NCBI RefSeq assembly: GCF_030486595.1
Contig: NZ_JAUJZH010000001.1
Location: forward strand, 467,587-531,586
Source of the DNA: Variovorax ginsengisoli
Lineage (GTDB): Bacteria; Pseudomonadota; Gammaproteobacteria; Burkholderiales; Burkholderiaceae_C
Length of the DNA stretch: 64,000 nt
Direction of reading: 5' to 3'
Shown: positions 9,647 through 20,140 of the stretch, piece after piece
Numbering within the stretch: position 1 is the first letter of the stretch
How the letters are laid out: each line of letters starts with the position of its first letter
The notes under the pieces: model-generated
Told to the model about the DNA's origin: nothing
Databases searched by the model: none
Seen by the model: only the letters and a program-made list of their open reading frames with translations
Translations under genes and position numbers: made by a program

Positions 9647-10126
9647 TCAGTTAGCCGGCGTCTTCGAGAAGCTCCCGTGCGGCTGGGCCCGCATCAGCGC
9701 ACGAAACTGCGCGTGCGACATCCGCAGCAGCCGCTCGTGATCGCCACCTTCCATGTAGACGACGTCATTGGACTCGAGCTCGTCATCGACGATGGTCGGC
9801 ACGCCCCACGCCATGCCGACGGGCGGGATCGCGCCGGGCTCGCAGTCGCCGAACAGCGCCGCGATCCGGGCCTCGCCGGCCAGCTTCAGCCTGTGGCGGC
9901 CGACGAAGCGTGAGAACTCGCCGAGCATGACCATCCGGTCGGCGGGAACGACGGCCATCACGCAGCCTCTTTCGTCCTCCAGGATGACCGATTTGGCCAG
10001 CTGGCCCAGGCTGACATTGGCGCAGCGGGCGGTCTCCAGGCTGCTGTGGCTTCGTGCGTGCGTGGAGATCTCGTAGTGCGCGCCACGCTGGTCGAGGTAG
10101 CTGGACAGATGGGAAGGAATGGACAT
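9647..10126 (-). CDS. YbaK/EbsC-type aminoacyl-tRNA deacylase
   Basis: A 159-residue protein of the YbaK/ProX fold, which hydrolyses mischarged aminoacyl-tRNAs in trans. The conserved Lys is in QLAKSVILED, and GAIPPVGMAWGVPTIVDDEL matches the substrate-pocket loop with its Gly-x-x-Pro-Pro-x-Gly. The ATG at 10126 has an ideal AAGGAGG six bases upstream, which rules out the longer frame reaching 10303. No export signal. Its amino acid specificity (Cys, Pro or other) cannot be settled by eye. Confidence 0.88.
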   Translation of the reverse strand: MSIPSHLSSYLDQRGAHYEISTHARSHSSLETARCANVSLGQLAKSVILEDERGCVMAVVPADRMVMLGEFSRFVGRHRLKLAGEARIAALFGDCEPGAIPPVGMAWGVPTIVDDELESNDVVYMEGGDHERLLRMSHAQFRALMRAQPHGSFSKTPAN

Positions 10127-10247
10127 GGCAATCCTCCTTGCGCAAACACGGCGGGGTCGCCGCCCCGTCAGTTTGCTCTTGCCGGCGGGGGATCGCAAAT
10201 GGTTGAGCGGCAGGGGCCGCGGCCTCGCGCGTACGGGTCGGCGACTC

Positions 10248-11822
10248 TCAACGAACGCTGATCCACCGCCATTCGAGCCAGTTGTCCGGCCGATGCACCG
10301 CATCGATGTTGCTGCGCATGGCCCATGGAATCACCTGGCGGTGCAGGGGGATGTGGTGCACCTGTTCGTTGTGCTCGGCAAAGGCTGCCTTGATCAACTG
10401 CTCGCGCTTGCCGGGATCCTGCTCGGTGGACGACGCTGCCGCGAGCTCGTCGAGCTTCGCGTTCTTGTAGTTCCCGTAGTTGTAGTAGCCGACTCCGCCT
10501 TCCCCGCGTGATCGCAGCACCGGCGTCAACGTGACTTCGGCGTCGGTGATGGCGCCGCCCCAGCCCAGCATGTACATCGACACATCCAGTTTCTCGACCT
10601 TGGCAAAGTACTGCGCCCTCGGCTGTGCGCGGACGTTGACCTTCACACCGATCTGCGCCCACATGCCGGCCAGCGCGATGCAGATCCGTTCGTCGTTGAC
10701 GTAGCGATTGTTCGGGCAGTCCAGGGTGACCTCGAAGCCTTGCGGGAAACCCGCATCTGCCATCAGGGCAGTTGCGCGCTTCGGGTCGAAGGGCAGGCGC
10801 TGCTCCAGCGCCGGATCGTTGTAGATGCCCAGCGGCGAAGGCGCCATCGCACCCGTGGGCCGCGCCTGGCCCAGCATGATGCTGGTGCGCAAGGCCTCGA
10901 TGTCCACCGCCTGGTAGAGCGCCTTGCGCACACGCACATCCTTGAACGGATTGCGGCCCTTGACGGAGCTGTAGAGAAGCTCGTCCCGTCCCTGGTCCAT
11001 GCCGATGAAGATGATGCGGTTCTCCGCGCCGTCCAAGACCTTCGTACCGGCGGCGGTGCGAAGTCGTTCGATGCCCTGCGGCGGCGGGTCGAGGACCAGA
11101 TCGAGTTCGCCGGAAACCAGCGCAGCCGTTCGTGTCGAGTCGGTCTTGATGGGCGTGTAGACCACTTCCTGCACGTTGCCTTCGAACGACCCCCACCAGT
11201 TCGGATTGCGCTTGAAGGTCGTCTTGACATCCGGTTGCCGGGACACGACGACATACGGGCCGGTGCCGTTGGCATGCAGCGTGGTGTATTTCATCTCGCC
11301 GCCCTTGAAGTCCTGGGGCTTCGAGGCGTCGTGTTCTTCGCACCAGGCCTTGCTCATCATTTGCACCAGCGTTGCGTGCTCGAGGAAGATCGGGTTGAAC
11401 TGCGGCAGCAGGAACTCCACGGTCAGGTCGTCGATCTTGCGCACCTCGCCCAGCCCGGCGGCATACGGGCGAATGTTCGATGCTTTGTCCCTTGCGCGCT
11501 CCACCGAAAACACGACGTCGTCGGCGGAGAAGTCCTGGCCGCCATGGAACTTCACGCCGCGGCGCAGGACCATCCGCCAGCGGGTGGGGCTCAACTGCTG
11601 CCATTCGGTGGCCAGCGCAGGAACGACCTTCAGATCCTTGTCTCGCCCGACGAGTGTCTCGTAGACCTGTCCGTTGATCGAGTTGGTCAGGAGTTCGTTT
11701 TGCGAGTAGGGGTCGAGCGTGAGCAGGTCGCCTTGGCTTGCCCAGCGCAGAACTTGCGCGTGGGCGGCGCAACTCGCAGCCACCGCGGCGCCCATCGCAA
11801 TTCGTTTGAACGAGGTATTCAT
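10248..11822 (-). CDS. Peptide/nickel-type ABC transporter substrate-binding protein (SBP family 5), orphan
   Basis: A 524-residue periplasmic binding protein. The signal peptide ends near AASCAAHA. Family 5 signatures follow: DLLTLDPYSQN, LATEWQQLSPTRWRMVLRRG and FHGGQDFSADDVVFSVERA near the N-terminus; NGTGPYVV and FKRNPNWWG in the middle; FKDVRVRKALYQAVD later. Ligands of this family are oligopeptides, dipeptides, opines or nickel chelates. No permease or ATPase genes are nearby, so it is an orphan in this window. It begins 16 bases after the subtilase gene on the same strand and could capture peptides produced by that protease (inference). Confidence 0.9.
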   Translation of the reverse strand: MNTSFKRIAMGAAVAASCAAHAQVLRWASQGDLLTLDPYSQNELLTNSINGQVYETLVGRDKDLKVVPALATEWQQLSPTRWRMVLRRGVKFHGGQDFSADDVVFSVERARDKASNIRPYAAGLGEVRKIDDLTVEFLLPQFNPIFLEHATLVQMMSKAWCEEHDASKPQDFKGGEMKYTTLHANGTGPYVVVSRQPDVKTTFKRNPNWWGSFEGNVQEVVYTPIKTDSTRTAALVSGELDLVLDPPPQGIERLRTAAGTKVLDGAENRIIFIGMDQGRDELLYSSVKGRNPFKDVRVRKALYQAVDIEALRTSIMLGQARPTGAMAPSPLGIYNDPALEQRLPFDPKRATALMADAGFPQGFEVTLDCPNNRYVNDERICIALAGMWAQIGVKVNVRAQPRAQYFAKVEKLDVSMYMLGWGGAITDAEVTLTPVLRSRGEGGVGYYNYGNYKNAKLDELAAASSTEQDPGKREQLIKAAFAEHNEQVHHIPLHRQVIPWAMRSNIDAVHRPDNWLEWRWISVR

Positions 11823-11838
11823 GGGCGAGAGCGCTTCG

Positions 11839-13821
11839 TCAGGGGCGGTTGTTGCCCCAGATGCGATCGAGCGGAGGCCGCAAGTCCATCAACCCGGCGC
11901 CAGCGACCCATGGTTTGTCGGCTGTCGGCACACGATTCGAAACGGGCACAAGAGCACCGGGTGGAGGAATTGGCGGCGGCTTGCCCGCCTGATTCGCGTA
12001 GTAGCGCGCAGCTTGCGGTGCGGCCACACTGGTTCCGCGCATTGCGATGCGGGTGCCATTGCGCGGCCCGGCGCTCAACGCCCCTGGGCAGGCTGTCGAA
12101 TCGTCGCCAGGCGCAAGCCAGTCGGGTGCTCTCATGGTGCGAGAAGCCTCCGACGAATAGAGCGCAGGTATCCAGGCGCACGGGGTGGCCTGCCGCTGGT
12201 AGGCGCCGATCACGAAAGTGCGGGTTCCGGTCGCGATGCCGCTCAGCGTGCCCTGGCGCTTGACGTAACTTGTCGTGGCGGGGTCATCGAATTCGGTTGG
12301 CCGGCTGTTGTCGTCGAATCGCCTGTAGCGCGGGTCATCGAAATAGGATTGCCGCCCCTTTGCCCGGCGCCCGCCGGGCGTGTCGCTGCGCTTGATCCAA
12401 GCGTCGATGTCCAGTGGCATCTGCGAGATGTTCTTGACCGTCACTGACCATCGCCCGGAAGGAACTGTCAGATAAGGCGGGTCAACCCAGGGATCTGCGG
12501 CAGTCGGCGAAGCAAACAACGTGATGAGGGTGCGCTGTGGGAAATAGGTGTACTGCGCCAGGATGGTTCCATCGCCAGCCGACAACGCCGTGGGAGAAAC
12601 CTTGAACTGGCGTCCGTCCGGCACAGTCAGCGTGACCTCGACAGCGGCACCCGCAATCGATGGCAACCAGATTTCCATGTTGCTGGGTGTCAGGGTGCAC
12701 GGCTGCAATCGCCACTCGAGCTTGCGTGCTTGCGCTGGCGGTACCGTGAGGCTCGCGTGGGCGCGCGACTGGCGATAGTTGCCGGCGGCCAGGACGATCT
12801 GCATCGGAATTCCCAAACTGGGCGTCAGCTGGACGAGACTGTCCATGAGCCGCTCGAGAATCGTGCTGCCGTCATGTGGCCCGTCGTGCGGGCCATAGCT
12901 GATGTTGACAACCACCGGCAGTTCCTCGTCGCCCTTGCGCATCGAGAGGGCGCGCCAGAAGATGTATAGCAGGCCCCAGTAGGCATGAGGCACCAACGTC
13001 GACGATGCAGGGTCTCCCACGGCCGCTTCCGGCATGCCGACGACGATGATGGGCCTTTTCATTCCATCGGGATCCGTCGGTTCGAATCCGGCCGCGAGGT
13101 CCAGCACGTTCGTACCGTGCGAGCGACGGTGTGCCAACGGCTTGTACCCGTCGACATCCATCTTCAGGTCGCCGATGGCGCGATAGACGCCTTCGTCGCC
13201 GCCATCGAGCTTGTTCGCGCCGCCGACGGTCGAGTCAATTTTCCCTCCCGTGAGTTCGTTGAAGGGCGTCGCGACATCCTGCTGCCACACGTACCTGATT
13301 CGCGTCGAAGACCCCATCCCGCCGGCGGTGCGGAAGCGCGGATGAGCGAAGGCGACGCCTTCGTCGATCACTGCAATCAGAACGCGGTCACCGGCAAGCG
13401 TCGGGTCGGGCGTGGTGCTCGCGGGCGCATCGGGCGAGGGTCCCTCCTCCGGAACGCCTGGGGGAATGGGCGGGCCCATTTCGGCCATGCGGATCGTCTG
13501 CTTCCAACTCTCGCCGGACGTGAGCTCGAGAGCCGCTGTGCGCCGGATCAGGATCACATAGTGATTGAGTCCCGCCAACTCCATCTCCCCAGGCAGCGAT
13601 TTGGTGGATAGGTTGGCGATGCGGACGTCTTTCCGGTGCGTGTCGAGAAGCCATTCGAGGCCGAGGAATCGACTCCGCGTGACCAACGGGTAAGTTTCCA
13701 CGAGGAGTGGTATCCAGTCTCCGGGCCGCAGGAAGGCGAAGTTCGTGGCGATCGCCCAGTCCAGATAGGGCTGCGCCGGCGTTGGAGAGGCGGCACCGTC
13801 CGAGCGTCTTTGTGGATTCAT
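11839..13821 (-). CDS. Subtilisin-like serine protease (S8), no signal peptide
   Basis: A 660-residue S8 protease with all catalytic residues: Asp153 in AVIDEGVAF, His235 in RRSHGTNV, Asn348 in LAAGNYRQS and Ser598 in RGTSVAAPQA. About 120 residues of divergent sequence precede the catalytic domain, and a large insertion (about 355-575) between Asn and Ser includes beta-rich sequence such as LTVPDGRQFKVSP. I see no signal peptide or membrane segment, unlike most secreted subtilases, so it may act in the cytoplasm. It is the third gene of a tightly spaced minus-strand set (12 bases after the haloperoxidase-like gene; GAGG before the ATG). Substrate unknown. Confidence 0.88.
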   Translation of the reverse strand: MNPQRRSDGAASPTPAQPYLDWAIATNFAFLRPGDWIPLLVETYPLVTRSRFLGLEWLLDTHRKDVRIANLSTKSLPGEMELAGLNHYVILIRRTAALELTSGESWKQTIRMAEMGPPIPPGVPEEGPSPDAPASTTPDPTLAGDRVLIAVIDEGVAFAHPRFRTAGGMGSSTRIRYVWQQDVATPFNELTGGKIDSTVGGANKLDGGDEGVYRAIGDLKMDVDGYKPLAHRRSHGTNVLDLAAGFEPTDPDGMKRPIIVVGMPEAAVGDPASSTLVPHAYWGLLYIFWRALSMRKGDEELPVVVNISYGPHDGPHDGSTILERLMDSLVQLTPSLGIPMQIVLAAGNYRQSRAHASLTVPPAQARKLEWRLQPCTLTPSNMEIWLPSIAGAAVEVTLTVPDGRQFKVSPTALSAGDGTILAQYTYFPQRTLITLFASPTAADPWVDPPYLTVPSGRWSVTVKNISQMPLDIDAWIKRSDTPGGRRAKGRQSYFDDPRYRRFDDNSRPTEFDDPATTSYVKRQGTLSGIATGTRTFVIGAYQRQATPCAWIPALYSSEASRTMRAPDWLAPGDDSTACPGALSAGPRNGTRIAMRGTSVAAPQAARYYANQAGKPPPIPPPGALVPVSNRVPTADKPWVAGAGLMDLRPPLDRIWGNNRP

Positions 13822-13833
13822 GATCGCCTCGCG

Positions 13834-15006
13834 TCAAGCCCACTCGCGAGCTGCCAGATCCCAGAGCCATTTCAGCTTGGGCGCCGCGTCGACACTGAAT
13901 TGAGCGTTGCCCTTCGCCAGGTAGCCCGCTACCGGAAAGATGCGGTCATCCTGGGCTACGTCGTAGATTTCCCCGCCCGTGAAATCCTGGTCGCCCGGGT
14001 AGGCGGTGCCGTCGAACGTCCAGAAATCCACCATGCCCCCACCCTTCGCCCGCGCGACGAAGTAGTCGCCGACGGCCAGACCCAGCGCCTGACCGGCCAT
14101 GCTATCGACCGGATAGTGCAGGCCTGCCACGGTTCGATTGATGGCAATGCGGGCAGCCTGCCGCATCAACTGCTGATGCAGCAGCAGACGACTTGCGACC
14201 GTCGTGCCGGTCGCATTCAGGATCAGCCTGGACAGCACACGGGCAACGGCATGTGCCTCCGTGGAATGGCCGCTGGGCATTGAACCGTGGGGCGGCGTCT
14301 GGAGGATCGGCTGTATCTGGGGCGAATATTCGTCGGGGCGACGCACACACAGCGCGTTCTTGAACTGCATTTCGGCGTACTTGGCGAGCCGCAGCACCAT
14401 CCCGATCAGTTCCAACGTGTACCGGTGCCGATCCGGGTAGATCGGCACGACGGAGTTCCAGAAAGCGTACTGAGGCGACATCTGAGCGACGATCTCGCGC
14501 GCGCGGTCGGCCCGCAGGTCCGCGTATCCGTTGAGGAAATCGAGTTGTCGGAGCAGCTTGGGTTCGTCGGGTCGGATCATCGTCACGAAGGACGTCCAGG
14601 AGCCCGTGGGCGGCGTGCTGCTCGATACACCGCCGTTGGTCTGTTGCATGCTGTACAGCGTGGCTCGTGGCTGCGCAACCCCGCCGACTTGCGGCGCCTC
14701 GAATACGAAGTAGAGCGACGAAAGCAACTCGAACTCGAACACGAAGCGCCGGATGCGGGGATCCCATCGCTCAAGGGGGCCCCGCATGGACCCGGAGTTG
14801 GGGTCAGCAGGATCGAGCGGCGCGCTGTTCCACGCGGGCGGATTCACCGGCGTGACCCAATACCCGACGATGCCCTCGCGATGCGCAATCAGCGACGAAA
14901 CGGGCGATCGCGCAAAAGCGCCAACCCCCTCGACGCCCTCCACCCCTTCCACTCCTTCAACCCCCTCAACGCCCTCGACTCCTTCCACTCCTTCGAGATA
15001 GCTCAT
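13834..15006 (-). CDS. PAP2 superfamily / vanadium-dependent haloperoxidase-like protein with EGV repeat
   Basis: A 390-residue protein carrying the three phosphate/vanadate-binding motifs shared by acid phosphatases and vanadium haloperoxidases: KNALCVRRP (K-x6-R-P), MPSGHSTEAHA and NRTVAGLHYPVD (R-x5-H-x3-D). The long helical N-terminal half and soluble character are haloperoxidase-like rather than membrane PAP2. Residues 5-28 are eight exact EGV tripeptides. No signal peptide is visible. The ATG at 15006 has AAGGAG 8 bases upstream, overlapping the stop of the upstream cyclase gene. Whether it is a phosphatase or oxidises halides cannot be told from motifs alone. Confidence 0.85.
   Translation of the reverse strand: MSYLEGVEGVEGVEGVEGVEGVEGVEGVGAFARSPVSSLIAHREGIVGYWVTPVNPPAWNSAPLDPADPNSGSMRGPLERWDPRIRRFVFEFELLSSLYFVFEAPQVGGVAQPRATLYSMQQTNGGVSSSTPPTGSWTSFVTMIRPDEPKLLRQLDFLNGYADLRADRAREIVAQMSPQYAFWNSVVPIYPDRHRYTLELIGMVLRLAKYAEMQFKNALCVRRPDEYSPQIQPILQTPPHGSMPSGHSTEAHAVARVLSRLILNATGTTVASRLLLHQQLMRQAARIAINRTVAGLHYPVDSMAGQALGLAVGDYFVARAKGGGMVDFWTFDGTAYPGDQDFTGGEIYDVAQDDRIFPVAGYLAKGNAQFSVDAAPKLKWLWDLAAREWA
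14923..14994 (-). repeat. Eight tandem 9-base units encoding (EGV)x8
   Basis: The repeat lies in frame from codon 5 of the haloperoxidase-like gene. Codons differ between units (GAA or GAG; GGA, GGC or GGG; GTG, GTC or GTT), so the array is old or held by selection on the peptide rather than fresh slippage. Copy-number change would keep the frame. Confidence 0.9.
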
Positions 15007-15018
15007 GTCGATTTCTCC

Positions 15019-16797
15019 TTATTGTGGAATTCCGGCGCTTTGCAAGGCTCGGGCCACCACCCGACCCAGTTGAAACGGCGCTGCCGGGGACCGTTCCATG
15101 AATGCGGACACCTTGAAGTTCGGATCGATCTTCAGCAGATCGCGCGCCGCCTCCCGTGCTTCATCTTCGCGACCAAGCTCCCACAGCGCGGTGATCAGCG
15201 CTCGCAGGGTCGAAGTGTGCACCCGGTTCAGTCGCAGCGATGCCTGTGCAAGGCTCACGGCTCTCGGATACTGCCCGGCAGACAGGGCTGCTGTTGCCGC
15301 CAGCGAGTCGAAGTAGTACTTCAGGGGATCGAGCGGTGACAGCCTCAACGCCTGGCGGGTGTGCCGCACAGCCTCCTTGCCCTCGTCCCGGAAGGCGTGC
15401 AGCGTGCCCTTGAGCAGCCAGGCGAGCGAGTCGTTGGGGTTCTCGTTCAGCGCCGCCTCGTAGCGATCCTGCGCCACGTCAAGGTGCTTCAGGATGTAGG
15501 TGTTGACCTGACCCTCTACGGTCATCGCAAGTGAGAGCGTCGGATCGCGGTCCAGTGCGCGACGCGTGTTCTCCAGTGCCCGTCTTCCGTCCGCCAGCGC
15601 GTCGTCCGACCATCCCTGCGTCACCCGCAGCACATAAGATTTGGCCAGCCATGCGTAAGGAGCCGCCAGGCGCGGCGATCGCTCGATCAGCGCCTCGAGC
15701 ATCTGCTGCGCTCGATGGAAGGCCAAAGGCGAGATGCGATGCATGAGGTTGATACTGGCCAGGAGCAGCGTGCGACTCTCGAGCGTCGCCAAGGCCTTGC
15801 CGGTCGCACGCTGCAGTTCGTGCGCCATCAGTGCGTTGCAGATATCGCTCACCAACCTGTCGGCGAGTTCATCCTTGCCGGCGATGACGCCCTTGACCGT
15901 TCCCCTCAATGTCTTCGACCAGACGACCTTCCGGGATTTCGCCTCGGCCAGTTCGGTTTTGAGTCTCAAATGTTCACCGCTGGCCACCAGCGAGCCCGAA
16001 ACCAGGTAGTCGGCATTCAAGTGGAGCGCCAGAGCGTCCAGCGTCATCTTGCGGCCACCCAGCGAAATCGTGGACAGCCGCGACACCACATTGATTTCTT
16101 GCGAGCGGGACAACGCCGTGATGACGTCGTCTACCAAGGCTTGACCGAGAACCGACGATCCAGCCGTCACACCGCGGACGAGGAATGGAATCACGGCGAC
16201 CGTGGCCTTCAGGTCCCCGTCGATGGCGTCGGACTCGTTCAGCGGTCGCTCGCCGGGTACACCGACCCGAAATGCACGAACCGGATTTGTCACATGTTTG
16301 AGATAGCACTCCCCGAGGTCTTCGATGTCCGCATCGACCCCCGGAACCAACTGGTCCCGCACATCGGCCGAAACCACGATCTCGTCCGGACCGGCCAGCG
16401 TCGCAAGGCGGGCGGTCAGGTTGACGCCATGACCGTAGATGTCGCGCGCATCGGCGATCAGCGGGCCGATGTGCACGCCGATGCGCACCCTCATCTTGAG
16501 ACGGTCCGCAAGGCCGATGTTCGAGGCCAGGCTGAGCTGTTGAAGCGCCAACGCCGCCTGGACGGCGCTTGGCGCGGAGGGAAACTCGATCATCAGCCCG
16601 TCACCCAGACTCTTGACCAGACGACCGCCGTAAGCCGGGACGAGCCGATCGGCGACTTCGGCCGAATAAGTTCGCCAGCGCTGGATAGCGCCTCCCTCGT
16701 CTTCCTGTATCAACCGGACCGATTCGACGACATCGACGACCAAGACGGCGCGCACGACACGCTCGAGGTCGCGATGGATGCGGTCCAAAGTCCACAT
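15019..16797 (-). CDS. Class III adenylate cyclase with TPR C-terminus
   Basis: A 592-residue protein. The N-terminal cyclase domain has both metal-binding Asp (LVVDVVESVRL and KSLGDGLMIEF), the adenine-selecting Lys and Asp (VKSLGDG, DIYGHGVN) and the Asn/Arg pair in VNLTARL, so all adenylate cyclase residues are present. The middle (ATVAVIPF, DVITALSRSQEINVVSRLST, NADYLVSGSL) is the TolB-like module usual in such proteins, followed by TPR-type helices. No membrane span. I chose ATG 16797 because GGAG precedes it and the cyclase fold begins there; the frame stays open upstream to 17169. First gene of the set continuing with the haloperoxidase-like and subtilase genes, each 12 bases apart. 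Confidence 0.86.
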   Translation of the reverse strand: MWTLDRIHRDLERVVRAVLVVDVVESVRLIQEDEGGAIQRWRTYSAEVADRLVPAYGGRLVKSLGDGLMIEFPSAPSAVQAALALQQLSLASNIGLADRLKMRVRIGVHIGPLIADARDIYGHGVNLTARLATLAGPDEIVVSADVRDQLVPGVDADIEDLGECYLKHVTNPVRAFRVGVPGERPLNESDAIDGDLKATVAVIPFLVRGVTAGSSVLGQALVDDVITALSRSQEINVVSRLSTISLGGRKMTLDALALHLNADYLVSGSLVASGEHLRLKTELAEAKSRKVVWSKTLRGTVKGVIAGKDELADRLVSDICNALMAHELQRATGKALATLESRTLLLASINLMHRISPLAFHRAQQMLEALIERSPRLAAPYAWLAKSYVLRVTQGWSDDALADGRRALENTRRALDRDPTLSLAMTVEGQVNTYILKHLDVAQDRYEAALNENPNDSLAWLLKGTLHAFRDEGKEAVRHTRQALRLSPLDPLKYYFDSLAATAALSAGQYPRAVSLAQASLRLNRVHTSTLRALITALWELGREDEAREAARDLLKIDPNFKVSAFMERSPAAPFQLGRVVARALQSAGIPQ

Positions 16798-17632
16798 TTT
16801 CTCCACTGGGAGATTGTGGAGGTCGCATTCGACGCGGGCAAGCCTGTTGTTGGAGCGCATGAAGACAGTGCGATGGATCCGCTGCTGTCCATGCCGCCTC
16901 GACGGGCATTCCCAAGGGAACAGTCCGCCCGCCACGACCAAGCGAGCGCACCAAGGACCAACACGACCGCTTGCGGTTGGACGAATGACGAATCTGACCG
17001 GTCCGCTCATGAGATGGCCTTCGCTTCGGTGCGGATGTTGGATCTCGCAGGCGCAACATAGGCCGCTGGCGCCTCTCGCGCATCCCCTGGGTGAGTGAGA
17101 CCAAGAGACCAAGTCGAAGGAGTGTCGGCGACGAGGAGAAGAAAACGAGACCCCAGACCCAGACGACAAGGCATCTGATCATTGGCGGTGCAGTTGCGGT
17201 GACGGGCTCATTGGCTCGATTTCGAAGTGAGCCCGGAGTTTTTCAAAGGGTAATCGCGCGCTCCTGACTCGACTGACTGCAACCAGTCTGGAGTTGCCAG
17301 ACGTTGCCCGTCCGTCCACGGGGAACTGAGTTGCCAAGGACAATCGATCGGACGCCGGGACCAACCCCTTCACGGCAAAGGCCACGTCGTAAACGCGACT
17401 CAGCGGGACACCTTCTTCGAATGCTGATATCCGCGGCGTGAGGCCGTTCGGCGCCCCGGGCGAAAAGTTGGCTCAAGGTTTCAGTCGAAAAATCCCGCAA
17501 CTCAAATTTTGAGCAAATGACGCCATCTCCCTAGGGAAAATCCCACAACCTTAGTAAACCTAAGCCCCACCCTCCCCACCCTCCCCACCCTCCCCACCCT
17601 CCTCCTCTCCTCCCCGCCAGCGCACAGCGCCC
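16798..17632. other. Spacer of about 830 bases without a convincing gene
   Basis: It lies between the start of the cyclase gene and the glmS stop. The cyclase frame stays open to 17169 but the added residues are low-complexity and Arg/Ser-rich, so coding is unlikely. 17170-17560 shows nothing recognisable. The promoter of the cyclase operon should lie in the left part. At the right end are a short CTTAG/CTAAG hairpin (about 17550-17564) and the C-rich repeat described separately. Confidence 0.6.
17566..17614 (-). repeat. Tandem G-rich repeat (about 9-base unit) after glmS, possible G-quadruplex
   Basis: On the plus strand the unit CCCTCCCCA occurs about four times in a row, giving GGGAGGGTGGGG-type tracts on the minus strand, which is the glmS coding strand, 20 bases past its stop. 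More than four runs of three or more G occur within 50 bases, enough for an intramolecular G-quadruplex in DNA or in the glmS 3' UTR. Confidence 0.7.
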
Positions 17633-19513
<1,881 letters not shown>

Positions 19514-19560
19514 GTGATCTGCTCCTGAGGTTAGAGCCCTGATGCTAGGCTTCGTCAATT

Positions 19561-19654
19561 GAAATTTGAGATTGACTTATTGCTTTTTTTGTAGAAATAT
19601 TTCATCAATCTAGTGACATCCAGTTTTATTTCATAATCTACACCGAAATGAAAT
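19561..19654. promoter_or_regulatory. AT-rich glmS-lrp divergent control region with repeated GAAAT half-sites
   Basis: The 134-base spacer is far more AT-rich than its surroundings. GAAAT or its complement ATTTC occurs at 19561, 19594, 19599, 19628, 19645 and 19650; those at 19594-19603 form the 10-base palindrome GAAATATTTC. TTGACT (19572) and AATATT (19596), 18 bases apart, could be the lrp promoter. Such arrays suit cooperative Lrp/AsnC binding, so autoregulation and glmS control are plausible. Confidence 0.45.
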
Positions 19655-20127
19655 CTGAAGACCTGGATGACATCGACCTTCGCCTGCTAGACGCCTTGCA
19701 GCGCGACACCTCCGCCAGCAACCAGTCGCTGGCGGAGCGCTTGAACATTTCGCCCCCGACCTGCCTGCGTCGGGTGCGGCGCCTGAGGGCGGGCGGATGG
19801 ATCGCCAGCGAGGTCGCGATCCTCGACCCGGTGCGGCTCGGCCCGCTGCTCACCGCGGTCATCGAGGTCTCGCTCGACCGGCAGGATGCGGGCTCGCTGG
19901 AGGCCTTCGAGCGGCGGGTCGCGCCGGACGAGGCGGTCCAGCAGTGCTACCGCGTCTCGCCCGGGCCGGACTTCGTGCTGATCGCGACCGTGCGCGACAT
20001 GCCCGCCTACCAGGCGCTGGCGCAGCGGCTGTTCACCAGTGACGCCAACGTGCGCAACGTCAAGGCCTTCTTCAGCCTGCACCGGGCCAAGTTCGCGCCG
20101 CGGCTGCCGCTGCCCGCCCCGGCCTGA
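19648..20127 (+). CDS. Lrp/AsnC family transcriptional regulator
   Basis: A 159-residue regulator with an N-terminal helix-turn-helix (LDDIDLRLLDALQRD, SLAERLNISPPTCLRRVRRL) and a C-terminal RAM effector domain (LTAVIEVSLDRQ, QQCYRVSPGPDFVLIATVRDM). These proteins form octamers and respond to amino acids. It is placed between glmS and glmU, divergent from the first and convergent with the second. No Shine-Dalgarno is seen at the ATG. Regulation of amino-sugar synthesis is suggested by position only. Confidence 0.93.
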   Translation: MKSEDLDDIDLRLLDALQRDTSASNQSLAERLNISPPTCLRRVRRLRAGGWIASEVAILDPVRLGPLLTAVIEVSLDRQDAGSLEAFERRVAPDEAVQQCYRVSPGPDFVLIATVRDMPAYQALAQRLFTSDANVRNVKAFFSLHRAKFAPRLPLPAPA

Positions 20128-20140
20128 GGCGCGACGCGGC

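Noticed and set aside
14923..14994. CRISPR or minisatellite
   Set aside because: The units are 9 bases, contiguous and without spacers, and they are in frame as EGV; not a CRISPR. No CRISPR-like array is seen anywhere in the window.
13834..15006. Lipid phosphatase in the membrane
   Set aside because: PAP2 motifs are present, but I see no membrane helices, so a soluble phosphatase or haloperoxidase is more likely.
16798..17169. N-terminal extension of the TPR cyclase
   Set aside because: The extension is low-complexity, has no domain or membrane helix, and GGAG supports the start at 16797.
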